Positions 15,900 through 24,881 of a stretch of DNA of 64,000 nucleotides are shown here, in pieces (positions within the stretch are counted from its first letter, which is position 1; each line of letters starts with the position of its first letter). This DNA comes from Alphaproteobacteria bacterium (GTDB taxonomy: Bacteria; Planctomycetota; Phycisphaerae; UBA1845). Under the pieces are notes generated by a model. The model searched no databases. It had not been told where the DNA came from and saw nothing but the letters and a program-made list of their open reading frames with translations. The stretch is from the NCBI GenBank assembly GCA_028285105.1, contig JANQQE010000030.1, forward strand, positions 310,001-374,000, read 5' to 3'. A program made the translations under genes and the position numbers.

Positions 15900-17831
15900 A
15901 TGAAGCCGGAACAAGGAAGCCAAATCGATCCGCGTACGGAGCGATCGTCGGAAGACTCGTCGTTCGTATTACTGCGGAACAACATCTTTGAAGTGTTTCG
16001 AATTCTCATCCTTCGAAGGTGGGCGTTCTTTGTTCCGTTTTGCCTCGTCGTTTGCCTGGCGACGATCATCAGCCAATACATTCCGCGCATCTACAAATCG
16101 ACAACCGTGATCGAACGGCGCGACCATCCGGTACTGATCAACCTGCGACAAACCGTCGCGACCGGCGAATTCGCACGGTTCTTCCGCCCGACTCTGTCGC
16201 GTGACGTGAAATCGATCGACACCGTATCGGAAGCGGTCGCACAGGCTGGATTGATTCCAAATCTTCCGCGCAATGCAGACGGTACGCCCACCGAAGAGGG
16301 CTGGGATCTTTGCCGTCGCAGGGCGGCTGAACTGACCCACGGCGTCAACGTCCGACTCATTCAGCGGACCGAACACCTCGACCAGATTCAGATCACATTC
16401 GAGGGTCAAAGTCCATCGATGCCTCAGCGATTTGTGCGGGCGATCAAGGATGCCTACGTCCGCCGCATGCGCGCTCAACTTGTCACCTTACTGGTTGATG
16501 CGAAGACCTATTTTGAAAACACGGCACGGGAACAGCGTCAGCAAATCTCGGACCTCGAGTCTGAAACGCTCGCATTTCAAGCCGAATTCATCGGGATCGA
16601 CCCGACCAACCCGGGCGCTCTCAAGTTAAAGCTCACGTCTCTCGAGAGTGAGCGCGCGGAACTCGAACGCGATCGCAACATGCTAACGCTTGAAACCGAG
16701 GCACGTCGCCGACGCATCGAGCAGCACAAGTTGCGTTCGCAACAATCGCTCGCCATGCAAATCGGATCGGCATTTCCAATCAAGCGTAATCTGAGCCCAG
16801 AAGCCCAGACCATTGAAGGCGAAATACTGACCATGCAGCGCGAAATTCACGATCTGAAAACCACACGGCGCATGACCGACCGCCACCCAGACATCATCGA
16901 ATTAAAAAAACGTATAGACCGCGCGAAGGGTCAACTCGAGTCGCAATACGCTGCATCGACAACTGGCGGCGCGGCGTCACTCGCGACCGAACACGTTGCG
17001 GCTGGCGGTAGCGCTGCCATTTGGGACATGGAGTTGGCCGACCTGCAACTCGACCTTCAAGATCGCGAGAATCGATTGGCTGCGATGGATCAACGGCTGC
17101 GCGTCATCGAGTCAGACATCACCAAGCACAAGCGTCTCGAAGACAACATCTTCAGGTATCGCAAAGATTTCCAGGTGAAACAGGACTTGCTCGATCAGGC
17201 TCGGGCCGAACACACCATGAACTCGCGACGCGTTGTAGAAATCGCCGGAATTCTAAACGCCGACGAATCCGAACGCGGCGTGTCCTTTACCGAACTGACG
17301 CCACCAACCGCATGCATCAAACCGATCAGCCCCCGAAGCACGACTGTTTTGGCACTTTCGATCCTTGCAGGATTGGGTGCGGGCGCCGTCGGAGTACTGC
17401 GCAAGGAACTGTTTGACCAAACGTATCACACCACAAAACAGGTCACGCGAAGTCTCGGGCTTGCGGTGCTTGAATCGGTGGAGGAATTCATCACGTCGGT
17501 CGAACGCGCCAGAATGTTTCGTCGCCGCGTTATATACGCACCCGCCGTCGTCTTCGTGTTGCTCACAGCCGTCGGTATCTCCTGCGCGGCTGCGTTCTTG
17601 AGCATTGAAAAACCAAAGGCGTACGATCGCTACATGACCAAACCGCGTGCGCTTTGGCAATCGGTATGGAACGACAAGTCGATTTCCGACTCGACGAAGG
17701 TTTCCGATTCTCAAAAGCCCGATAAGTCCGAAGTCGAAAAAGTGCCTGCGAAAAATCAAACGCCACGAATACGTCAAAAACCGGTTAAGAAAAGCGACAC
17801 GGCATTGGCGTCGATCGAAGCCGGTCAATAA
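15900..17831 (+). CDS. Wzz/GumC-like polysaccharide chain-length determinant
   Basis: 643 residues. A first membrane helix at about residues 40-62 (WAFFVPFCLVVCLATIIS) is followed by a large periplasmic part with long coiled coils (about 190-480), including TDRHPDIIELKKRI, the conserved segment of GumC/Wzz proteins. A second and third hydrophobic stretch follow (STTVLALSILAGLGAGAVGVL and APAVVFVLLTAVGISC). The tail is Lys/Ser-rich with no Walker motifs, so the tyrosine-kinase domain found in some family members is absent. It probably controls polymer length or export. The start is ATG 15900 with GGAG directly upstream; the open frame back to 15708 lacks protein-like character. The next glycosyltransferase begins 5 bp after its stop. 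Confidence 0.8.
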   Translation: MKPEQGSQIDPRTERSSEDSSFVLLRNNIFEVFRILILRRWAFFVPFCLVVCLATIISQYIPRIYKSTTVIERRDHPVLINLRQTVATGEFARFFRPTLSRDVKSIDTVSEAVAQAGLIPNLPRNADGTPTEEGWDLCRRRAAELTHGVNVRLIQRTEHLDQIQITFEGQSPSMPQRFVRAIKDAYVRRMRAQLVTLLVDAKTYFENTAREQRQQISDLESETLAFQAEFIGIDPTNPGALKLKLTSLESERAELERDRNMLTLETEARRRRIEQHKLRSQQSLAMQIGSAFPIKRNLSPEAQTIEGEILTMQREIHDLKTTRRMTDRHPDIIELKKRIDRAKGQLESQYAASTTGGAASLATEHVAAGGSAAIWDMELADLQLDLQDRENRLAAMDQRLRVIESDITKHKRLEDNIFRYRKDFQVKQDLLDQARAEHTMNSRRVVEIAGILNADESERGVSFTELTPPTACIKPISPRSTTVLALSILAGLGAGAVGVLRKELFDQTYHTTKQVTRSLGLAVLESVEEFITSVERARMFRRRVIYAPAVVFVLLTAVGISCAAAFLSIEKPKAYDRYMTKPRALWQSVWNDKSISDSTKVSDSQKPDKSEVEKVPAKNQTPRIRQKPVKKSDTALASIEAGQ

Positions 17832-17836
17832 CAAAC

Positions 17837-19171
17837 ATGCATTCTGCACCGCGACGCGTCCTAATGATCGCTGCCGCCTTTCCGCCTTCGGGTGGATCGG
17901 GCGTCCAGCGCACGCTCAAGTTCTCCAAATACCTGCCACAATTCGGATGGCTGCCCATCGTCTGGACGGTGGACCACATTGACGCCCTGCCCATCGACGA
18001 ATCGCTTTGCGACGAAATCCCCGAATGCGCAGAAGTTCATCGACGCCCACACCGCTTCGGCAAAGGGGCGGCTGGCAAACTTACAGATGCATTGCAACAT
18101 GCGGGACCGTTGGGATCGCGGCTGGCTGACGCTGCGAAATGGCGAATTGAAAAATGGAACCGGAAGCGCGCCTGGCCCGACGAGTTCGCAAAATGGGTCG
18201 AGGATAGCGTCGCTCCATTACTGAAGCTAATTCGCGACCGCAATGTCGATGCGTTCTACTCCACGTACAGCCCATCTGCCAACCATCTTTTGGCGTTGAA
18301 GCTCAAGCAAGCCACCGGATTGCCCTGGATCGCCGACTTTCGCGACCTGTGGACCGATGATCTTCGCTATCGCGAAACCGATGTGAGACGTCACAAAGCG
18401 AACGTAGAACTTGAACAGACGGTTCTCGAAACCGCTGATGCCGTAGTTGGAGTATCTCCGTCACAAACCGAAGTGCTTGTCGGCCACGTTCCGGAGCAAC
18501 GGGAGAAGTTCGTCACCATCACCAATGGGTACGATCCCGCCGACTTTGAAAACGTCACCGGATACAAGCGAGTTCCCAACCGGCCTTTCACGCTGTCATT
18601 CGTAGGTCGCTTCGACCGACAGCGTGCAGACGACGATCTGTTCATTGCGCTGCAAGAATTCGTAAAGAGACTCGGCGAAAATCGCGACGAATTCGTCTTT
18701 CGCATCGTCGGGGAGTTTGACGCATCGACAGCGCGAAAGTTAAGCGAAGCCAAAATCCCCTTCGAGACAACAGGATACGTATCGCACGCGGAAGCCATTC
18801 AAGAAATGTACTCAGCCGACGCCCTACTCCTGACGACCGACCGAGGCGGCCCCAACGCTTCGACGGTCATCTGCGGAAAAATATTCGAATACCTCGCAAG
18901 CCAGCGGCCAATTCTCACGGTAGGCCCCGAGGGATGGGAAGGCCAACGCATCATCGAATCATTCAACGCAGGCATAACCACAACGTGGAACCCTCGGGAC
19001 ATTACTGATGCACTTTGCAATTTGCGCAAGTCCTGGTCGAGTCAAACTGAGATTGCAAGTGCAGATCCGACCGACCTCAAATCGATCAGCCGAATCTCGC
19101 TAACAAAGCAACTCTGCAAAACAATTGCAAAAGTTTCCGTTACCACATCTACACCAACAATCGCGACGTAA
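17837..19171 (+). CDS. GT4-like glycosyltransferase
   Basis: 444 residues with a GT-B arrangement. The N-terminal half opens FPPSGGSGVQRTLKFSKYLPQFGW, typical of GT4-like enzymes that bind the acceptor there, and contains WIADFRDLWTDD. The C-terminal half has TLSFVGRFDRQR, FETTGYVSHAEAIQEMYSADALLL and VICGKIFEYLASQRPIL, the nucleotide-sugar side with the Glu of KIFEYL. It follows the chain-length gene immediately, so the two are co-transcribed. There is no good Shine-Dalgarno sequence, consistent with coupling to the upstream stop. Sugar specificity cannot be deduced. Confidence 0.8.
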   Translation: MHSAPRRVLMIAAAFPPSGGSGVQRTLKFSKYLPQFGWLPIVWTVDHIDALPIDESLCDEIPECAEVHRRPHRFGKGAAGKLTDALQHAGPLGSRLADAAKWRIEKWNRKRAWPDEFAKWVEDSVAPLLKLIRDRNVDAFYSTYSPSANHLLALKLKQATGLPWIADFRDLWTDDLRYRETDVRRHKANVELEQTVLETADAVVGVSPSQTEVLVGHVPEQREKFVTITNGYDPADFENVTGYKRVPNRPFTLSFVGRFDRQRADDDLFIALQEFVKRLGENRDEFVFRIVGEFDASTARKLSEAKIPFETTGYVSHAEAIQEMYSADALLLTTDRGGPNASTVICGKIFEYLASQRPILTVGPEGWEGQRIIESFNAGITTTWNPRDITDALCNLRKSWSSQTEIASADPTDLKSISRISLTKQLCKTIAKVSVTTSTPTIAT

Positions 19172-19306
19172 GGCGGGTTGTGCCCACTGCCGTTTTCGCG
19201 TTTCAAGTCATGTTCGGCACCGCCCAACCTATGAATCCAGCATTCCAAGAATCGCATCGGTTTATAAGAGCATTTTCTCAGCCGGATTCCGTATGGTTAG
19301 GGAACC

Positions 19307-19996
19307 ATGTTTATCCCCTACGAAGCCGCCGTCCCGATGCAACGATACCCGTGGACCAATTTTGTATTGATCGGGATCACAGCAATCGTATCGCTGATCG
19401 CCCTTGCCGATGAGGGCATCCTGCGGGACCTAGCTGCCACCCAACAAAGTGGACCAACAACATTCATTACCTACGGTTTTGTCCATGCCGGCATTATGCA
19501 TCTGATCGGCAACATGCTGTTCCTGTACGTATTTGGAAACGCAGTTAACACCAAGATCGGGCACGCGCAATATTTGGTGCTTTACCTCGTCATGTTGGCC
19601 GCATCCGTCGGCGTTCAACTAAGATTTTTAAGCACGCCTGTGTCGATCGTGGGTGCATCCGGCGCGATTTACGGCGTCATGGGAATGTTCATAGTGCTGT
19701 ACCCGCGCAACGAAATTAGTTGCTGCTGGTTTGTGTTTTATCGCATGTCCAGTCACTTCGGATCGTTCGAAGTCTCATCGATCTGGATCGTGCTATACTG
19801 GGTCCTCTGCGACGTTGCGATGCTCAAGCTCGATCTCGCGGGAAACGTCGGCGTTCACGCGCACCTTGCCGGTTTCGCTTTTGGCGCGGCCGCCGCGATC
19901 GCTGCGACACTGGTGCGCCTGATTGGGTCGGACGAGTGCGAAGAGAATCTGCTGGAATCGGTCGGATTGATGGGGCAATGGCAGGAAGTCGATTAG
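19307..19996 (+). CDS. rhomboid family intramembrane serine protease
   Basis: 229 residues with six to seven membrane helices. The rhomboid marks are present: HLIGNMLFLYVFG in helix 2, catalytic serine in GASGAIYG (Ser118), and catalytic histidine in HAHLAGFAFG (His186). The loop after helix 1 is short, as in bacterial rhomboids that begin with a variant of IPLRD.xP (here MFIPYEAAVP). These enzymes cleave membrane proteins within the bilayer. AGGGA precedes the ATG. Only 3 bp separate its stop from the convergent gene at 20000, and no terminator is visible between them. Confidence 0.88.
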   Translation: MFIPYEAAVPMQRYPWTNFVLIGITAIVSLIALADEGILRDLAATQQSGPTTFITYGFVHAGIMHLIGNMLFLYVFGNAVNTKIGHAQYLVLYLVMLAASVGVQLRFLSTPVSIVGASGAIYGVMGMFIVLYPRNEISCCWFVFYRMSSHFGSFEVSSIWIVLYWVLCDVAMLKLDLAGNVGVHAHLAGFAFGAAAAIAATLVRLIGSDECEENLLESVGLMGQWQEVD

Positions 19997-19999
19997 ACG

Positions 20000-20341
20000 T
20001 TACTTGCTCCCGTCCGGATCGAATCCCCATCGCGCATTGGCGTAGCCCACGATGACTTCGGCGAGGGCTTGCTCCAGGGTGGGTTGATCGCTTCTAAAGA
20101 ATTCGCCGGCGAGGACTTGCCCGGTGATGAGTGCCGTGTATGGGCCTTGGCTGCTTCCGCGCGCGTGTTCGCCGTCGAGTTTCATCATGACGACTGCCCC
20201 ATCAGCGCGCAGCTTTTCGAGGATCGGCATCAGTTCATCCACGCCCTTCCAGTCTGCTGGCATGGGCGAAAGGCTGAGGAATCGCGCGAGACGCGGCATG
20301 GCCCGCTGCGGAGTGGAACCCTTGTTGGCCTTCTTGGACAT
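20000..20341 (-). CDS. conserved hypothetical protein
   Basis: 113 residues, soluble, ATG start. The N-terminus is basic (MSKKANKGSTPQ), followed by alpha/beta sequence: MPILEKLRADGAVVMMKLDGEHARG, then YTALITGQVLAGEFFRSDQPTLEQALAEVIVGYANARWG. The repeated hydrophobic pattern suggests one compact domain, but I do not recognise the family. It is convergent with the rhomboid gene, and its upstream neighbour is the divergent DUF937 gene 244 bp away. Coding character is good (typical codon use, no shadow of a longer gene). Confidence 0.6.
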   Translation of the reverse strand: MSKKANKGSTPQRAMPRLARFLSLSPMPADWKGVDELMPILEKLRADGAVVMMKLDGEHARGSSQGPYTALITGQVLAGEFFRSDQPTLEQALAEVIVGYANARWGFDPDGSK

Positions 20342-20585
20342 TAGATCGTCCGATCGTTTATCAAAGTCGGTCCATCGTCAAACAGGCAGAATCGGGATTG
20401 GCGGCTCGATTTGCCCATTAAATTGTATCGGCAAATCGATTTCGGTACGATTGCGGACAATCCATAACGCGCAATCAATTGCGTTTATGGGGCCTCGCGA
20501 TGTGGGTACAACGGGGGAAATGTGCGACTGTCTTTGGGCCACGACGGTCAAAATCTTCGGCTGAAATGGTGAATGGAGATACATC

Positions 20586-21128
20586 ATGAGTTTGTTGGAA
20601 ACAATTCTGGGGGCTGGCGGCGGCGCGCCGGTGGAGAAACTTGGCGGACAGTTTGGCTTGGGGGGAGATCAAGTTGGATCGATCTTGAAGCAACTTGTTC
20701 CCGCGCTCAATGCCGGCGTGAAACGCAACACGCAATCGAAAGATGGGTTGGCATCGCTATTGGGCGCGCTTGCAAAGAAAGATCACGATCGATACCTCGA
20801 CGAGCCCGACCTGCTCGAACGCGACGATGCAGTCAAAGAAGGAAACGGTATCCTCGGTCACATCCTCGGCAGCAAAGATGTAAGCCGCCAACTCGCTGGC
20901 CGTGCGTCATCCAAAACGGGCGTCGATGCTGGCATCATTAAGAAGATGTTGCCACTCGTCGCGACGATGGTCATGGGTTCGATGCGCAAAGAAACCAAGC
21001 AACTCGGCGCAACCGTCGAAGAAGCCCGACAAAAAGGCAGTGGAAATCCGCTGGCGAGTTTCCTCGATGCGGATGGCGATGGATCCATCGTGGACGACTT
21101 GTTCGGCATGGCCAAGAAATTCTTCTAA
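20586..21128 (+). CDS. DUF937 (YidB-like) domain protein
   Basis: 180 residues. The sequence SLLETILGAGGG...LGGQFGLGGDQVGSILKQLVPALNAGVKRN and the second block GNGILGHILGSKDVSRQLAGRASSKTGVDAGIIKKMLPLVATMVMGSM match the DUF937 family, which includes E. coli YidB. These are repeated helical segments with Gly-rich turns. The C-terminus has NPLASFLDADGDGSIVDDLFGMAKKFF, also usual for the family. The molecular function is not established. A DUF4332 gene follows 112 bp downstream on the same strand. Confidence 0.85.
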   Translation: MSLLETILGAGGGAPVEKLGGQFGLGGDQVGSILKQLVPALNAGVKRNTQSKDGLASLLGALAKKDHDRYLDEPDLLERDDAVKEGNGILGHILGSKDVSRQLAGRASSKTGVDAGIIKKMLPLVATMVMGSMRKETKQLGATVEEARQKGSGNPLASFLDADGDGSIVDDLFGMAKKFF

Positions 21129-21240
21129 CCCAAACCGCGGGCGTAATGACCAAAGCGCCATGTGCTTATTCGTGTTGTTCGGGCGGAGTCGATCATCCGC
21201 TCAGATAGAATTCACAATTTTTTGAGGGGGATCACGACGA

Positions 21241-21650
21241 TGGCAAACATGAAGATTGAAGACGTCGAAGGCATCGGTCCGAACTATGGCGAAAAGCTTC
21301 GGGCGGCTGGCATTCCCGACACCGACACGCTCCTCAAGATCGGTTGCAACTCCAACGGCCGCAAAGACCTGGTCGACAAAACCGGTTTGAGCGCAACCCA
21401 TCTGCTCAAGTGGATCAACATGGTCGATCTGTTTCGGGTCAAAGGAATCGGTGCCGAGTTCGCCGAATTATTGGAAGTCGCGGGCGTCGATACCGTCAAG
21501 GAACTCGCGACGCGCAATGTATCCAATCTTGTCGCCAAGATGAATGAGGTCAACGCAACGAAGAACCTGACCCGCCGCGTTCCATCCGAAAAGGAAGTCA
21601 TCGGCTGGATCGACGAAGCAAAATCGCTTCCCGCAATGGTTACGCACTAA
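21241..21650 (+). CDS. DUF4332 helix-hairpin-helix protein
   Basis: 136 residues from ATG 21241, with a GAGGGGG ribosome binding site. The open frame back to 21162 is not needed. IEDVEGIGPNYGEKLRAAGIPDTDTLLKIG and the later LFRVKGIGAEFAELLEVAGVDTVKELA are two helix-hairpin-helix units typical of DUF4332, resembling the DNA-binding HhH of polymerases and nucleases. No nuclease residues are visible, so it may bind nucleic acid or be a scaffold. A hairpin 35 bp after the stop may end its transcript. Confidence 0.85.
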
Positions 21651-21684
21651 CCCAATCGTCATCAAATACAATCGCCAATATACG

Positions 21685-21726
21685 CCGATGCCTCATGTTC
21701 GTTGACAAGCGGACATGAGGCGTCGT
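21685..21726. terminator. hairpin between convergent genes
   Basis: CGATGCCTCATGTTCG (21686-21701) pairs with GCGGACATGAGGCGTCG downstream (up to 21726), allowing two G-U pairs, around a short loop. It lies between the DUF4332 gene and the convergent helicase gene. The T-run is weak, so it may act as a bidirectional terminator or only stabilise the 3' ends. Confidence 0.45.
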
Positions 21727-21786
21727 CATTTCAAGACGAACCATGCATTGAATAAATCAGAATTAAAGGAGTCAGAGTTACATGAA

Positions 21787-23082
21787 CTAGCGGCGGCGAC
21801 GAGACGGTTTGAAGCGTCCGCCCAGTGTACGGCGAACTTTGGTTTCAGGTTTGCCGTCTTCACTGTTGGAGGATTGCATGCGACCGGCTAATACCTCCCC
21901 GGGCGATTGGGTTGGTGCAGCCAGTTTTTCGTCCTGTACAGGCGAAGGCTTGTACCCGTCGTAGTGAATCTCTTCGATCTGGGCGTTGATGAGCATTTCG
22001 ATATCCGTCAGTAGCTTGCCCTCGTCGCGCGTCACGAGACTGACGGCTTTCCCGCGTTTGCCCATGCGACCGGTGCGTCCGATGCGATGGACGTAAACCT
22101 GAATTTCCGGCGGCAGATCGTAATTAATAATGTGCGTCACATCGTGAACGTCGATCCCTCGAGCCGCAAGGTCCGTTGCAACGAGTACTTTCAAACGGTT
22201 CTTGCGAAACTTATCGAGAACAGCTTCGCGTTTTTTCTGGATGAGGTCGCCGTGAATCTCCATCGCTCCGAAGCCTTCTCTATGAAGCTTCGCGGCAACT
22301 TTTCGGGCGGCGGCTTTGGTGTTGGTAAATACGATGACCCGATCAGGGTTGTCTCTTTTGAGGATGGCCTTGATCGCGCGATCCTTGTCGCGCCGCTCGG
22401 CAGTGATGAAATACTGATCGATCATGTCGACCGTCAAGCTGTCTCGAGACACGTTGATCTCGACCGGATCCTTCATGTACTGCTTGGATAATTTCCGAAT
22501 TTCGCCGTCGATCGTCGCCGACACAAACACCGTCTGATGCTTGCCACGAATTTGTCCGAGAATCTTTTTGATGTCGTCGCGGAAACCAATGTCGAGCATC
22601 CGATCGACTTCATCGAGCAAAGCGTACTCGACATTTTGAATCTTGAGGTAACCGCGACCCATCATGTCCATCACTCTTCCGGGCGTGCCCACGCAAAAGT
22701 GCGGCTTCTTTCCGAGTTGATGGACTTGCGTTTGAATCTTTTGCCCTCCGTATACCGCAACACATCGAAGCTTACTGAATTCACCGATCCGTCGAAGTTC
22801 GCCCGTGACTTGAACGGCCAGTTCGCGCGTTGGAACGAGGCAAAGCGCCTGCAATCCCTTGTTGCGATCCATCCGTTGCAACGTCGGAATCCCGAAGGCA
22901 GCGGTCTTGCCCGTCCCCGTCTTGGCCTGACCCAGCACATCGTGACCGGCGATGATTTTGGGAATCATCTCGCGCTGGATGGGCGAAGGCTCCTCATAGC
23001 CGATTTTCGCGAGGGCTTTGAGAATAGGGGTCTCTACACCGAGATCGGCGAAGGGTTGAGGAAGATTAGGATGCTTCTGCAT
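21787..23082 (-). CDS. DEAD-box family ATP-dependent RNA helicase (RhlE/SrmB type)
   Basis: 431 residues with the two-domain helicase core. Motifs: Q motif (PSPIQREMIPKIIAG), I AKTGTGKT (53-60), Ia PTRELAVQ, Ib TPGRVMDM, II DEVD (157-160, replacing DEAD), III SAT, IV VIVFTNT, V ATDLAARGIDV, VI HRIGRTGRMG. Such proteins unwind RNA in ribosome assembly, mRNA decay or cold adaptation. The C-terminal tail of about 70 residues ends in a basic GGRFKPSRRRR patch that probably binds RNA. ATG start. The CPBP protease gene lies upstream on the same strand with a 52-bp gap. Confidence 0.93.
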   Translation of the reverse strand: MQKHPNLPQPFADLGVETPILKALAKIGYEEPSPIQREMIPKIIAGHDVLGQAKTGTGKTAAFGIPTLQRMDRNKGLQALCLVPTRELAVQVTGELRRIGEFSKLRCVAVYGGQKIQTQVHQLGKKPHFCVGTPGRVMDMMGRGYLKIQNVEYALLDEVDRMLDIGFRDDIKKILGQIRGKHQTVFVSATIDGEIRKLSKQYMKDPVEINVSRDSLTVDMIDQYFITAERRDKDRAIKAILKRDNPDRVIVFTNTKAAARKVAAKLHREGFGAMEIHGDLIQKKREAVLDKFRKNRLKVLVATDLAARGIDVHDVTHIINYDLPPEIQVYVHRIGRTGRMGKRGKAVSLVTRDEGKLLTDIEMLINAQIEEIHYDGYKPSPVQDEKLAAPTQSPGEVLAGRMQSSNSEDGKPETKVRRTLGGRFKPSRRRR

Positions 23083-23134
23083 ATGACTCCAATACGATTA
23101 TGGCCCAGCCCCGATAATACCAGAGCCAACCGAC

Positions 23135-23983
23135 TCACGCCACCAATTCAAACGTGGGCAGCAGGGTACCTCTCATTCGATAAACCATCCATATCTGTCC
23201 GAGGTTGTACAAAGCATGGCCGACAACGCTCGCAACGATTGACCGACGCCAAACCGTAAACACCGTCCAGATAATACCGAGAACCGTAAGCGGTATAGCC
23301 ACAATCGGCTCTTGCGTGAAGACATGGAGCAATCCAAAGAGACCCGCAGAAATCAACGTGGCCAGTATCCAACCGCCAAACATCCGTCGAAGATGGGTGA
23401 CCAGGACGCCGCGAAAGATGGCCTCCTCCCAGAACGCAACAAGGCAAATCACAATCGTTAGAAACGCTGGATGGATCGGTGGTAGCATTTCTTTGATGCG
23501 ATCCGGATTCTCCTGGAGATTGCCGATCGCTTCCGGCGAGACCAGCGCAATAACGAGGATCGACACGATGTATCCGGCATAGCTGGCTATAGCTACAAGC
23601 AACCCAATCGCACAATCGGCTTTCCAATTTGAGAATGAAAGTCCGATCGACGCAGCAGAACACTCCGATCTCCACATCAACGTAACGGCCAAGACCACCA
23701 GCACAATGCCAACAACAACCGTCAATACCACGGGTGTAGCCGATTCCGCGAAATCGCTTTCAGTCACATCCGCACCATAAGCAGCGCGTATACAGAATGC
23801 TGCGACAACTTGCATCAGGATGAACGCAGCCATTAACAAAGCAAGATGGGCAGCCGCCCTCGACCGTGGAATCTTCTCCAGCAACATCGGGTTGGGCGCA
23901 ACACAAAACTCGACTGGCCCATCTATCGGCGTTGCGACTGGTATGGGCGTATCGCCATGGTTCTGCGTATCGTTCAGAGACAT
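23135..23983 (-). CDS. CPBP family intramembrane metalloprotease
   Basis: 282 residues with about eight hydrophobic segments. The active-site motifs of the CPBP (Abi/CAAX protease-like) family are present: EEAIFRG (Glu186, Glu187, Arg191), FGLLH with His220, and VGHALYN with His256. Eukaryotic relatives remove the last residues of prenylated proteins; bacterial ones act in membrane protein processing or bacteriocin immunity, mostly undefined. The N-terminal 40 residues are cytoplasmic and polar. It may be co-transcribed with the helicase downstream. Confidence 0.85.
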   Translation of the reverse strand: MSLNDTQNHGDTPIPVATPIDGPVEFCVAPNPMLLEKIPRSRAAAHLALLMAAFILMQVVAAFCIRAAYGADVTESDFAESATPVVLTVVVGIVLVVLAVTLMWRSECSAASIGLSFSNWKADCAIGLLVAIASYAGYIVSILVIALVSPEAIGNLQENPDRIKEMLPPIHPAFLTIVICLVAFWEEAIFRGVLVTHLRRMFGGWILATLISAGLFGLLHVFTQEPIVAIPLTVLGIIWTVFTVWRRSIVASVVGHALYNLGQIWMVYRMRGTLLPTFELVA

Positions 23984-24040
23984 GACGATTGTACACCGGT
24001 GGAGAATCGAGAATTGAAGGAATCGATCGAGGCTGGCCTC

Positions 24041-24793
24041 TTAGTCGTCGTTCAATTGCGCAAAAATGTCATCGGGGATGTCAACATTGGATGAAACATT
24101 TTGCGTGTCGTCGTGATCTTCCAATGCATCCATCAACTTGACGATCTTCCTCGCCGAATCGAGATCGACGGCCACTGTGGTGTCAGCCACCATCGAAATC
24201 TCAGCCGACTGGATGGGAATTTTGGCAGATTCGATCGCGCCCTTCACGGTGAGGTAATCATCCGGCGAGCAGCTGATCTCGTGGCAGATCGGACCGGAGT
24301 CGATGTCTTCCGCCCCGGCTTCCAGCGCAACCTCCATGATCTTGTCTTCAGCAATGGCGTCGGCACCGACCACGATCACGCCACGCTGCTTGAACATCCA
24401 CGCGACGCTACCGACGGCTCCGAGATTTCCACCTGCACGCTCGAAGATTTTTTTGATCTCTGGTGCGGTTCGCGCACGATTGTCGGTCAGCGCCGAACAC
24501 ATGACAGCCACCCCACCCGGAGCGTACCCTTCGTAGATACACTCTTCATAGTTAACACCGTCAAGACCGCCCGCCCCCTTCTTGATGGCCCGTTCGATCG
24601 TGTCGCGGGGCATGTTGGCTGACTTGGCTTTGTCCACCGCAAGTCGCAACCTCGGGTTTGCTTCCGGATCGCCCCCACCCAATTTCGCGGCGACGGTAAT
24701 ATCGCGCGACACCTTGCTCCAGGCCTTGCTGCGTTTGGCGTCGGTGGCGGCTTTCTTGTGTTTAATCGTGGACCACTTTGAGTGACCTGACAT
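24041..24793 (-). CDS. yebC: YebC/PmpR/TACO1 family protein
   Basis: 250 residues, the usual family length. It opens MSGHSKWSTIKHKKAATDAKRSKAWSK and continues with PRLRLAVDKAKSANMPRDTIERAIKKGAG and YEGYAPGGVAVMCSALTDNRART, the classic YebC signatures. Family members were described as transcriptional regulators and more recently as translation factors helping ribosomes through proline stretches; mitochondrial TACO1 is the homologue. The acidic C-terminus (DIFAQLNDD) is normal. AAGGAA precedes the start. The long TPR gene lies 88 bp upstream on the same strand. Confidence 0.95.
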   Translation of the reverse strand: MSGHSKWSTIKHKKAATDAKRSKAWSKVSRDITVAAKLGGGDPEANPRLRLAVDKAKSANMPRDTIERAIKKGAGGLDGVNYEECIYEGYAPGGVAVMCSALTDNRARTAPEIKKIFERAGGNLGAVGSVAWMFKQRGVIVVGADAIAEDKIMEVALEAGAEDIDSGPICHEISCSPDDYLTVKGAIESAKIPIQSAEISMVADTTVAVDLDSARKIVKLMDALEDHDDTQNVSSNVDIPDDIFAQLNDD

Positions 24794-24881
24794 CGACTTG
24801 ATTCCTTCTTGTTCGTGTACCGGTATGGGTCGAATCGAATCGCTTCATCGGTGAAGCATTCAACAACCGGGACGATTGCAT

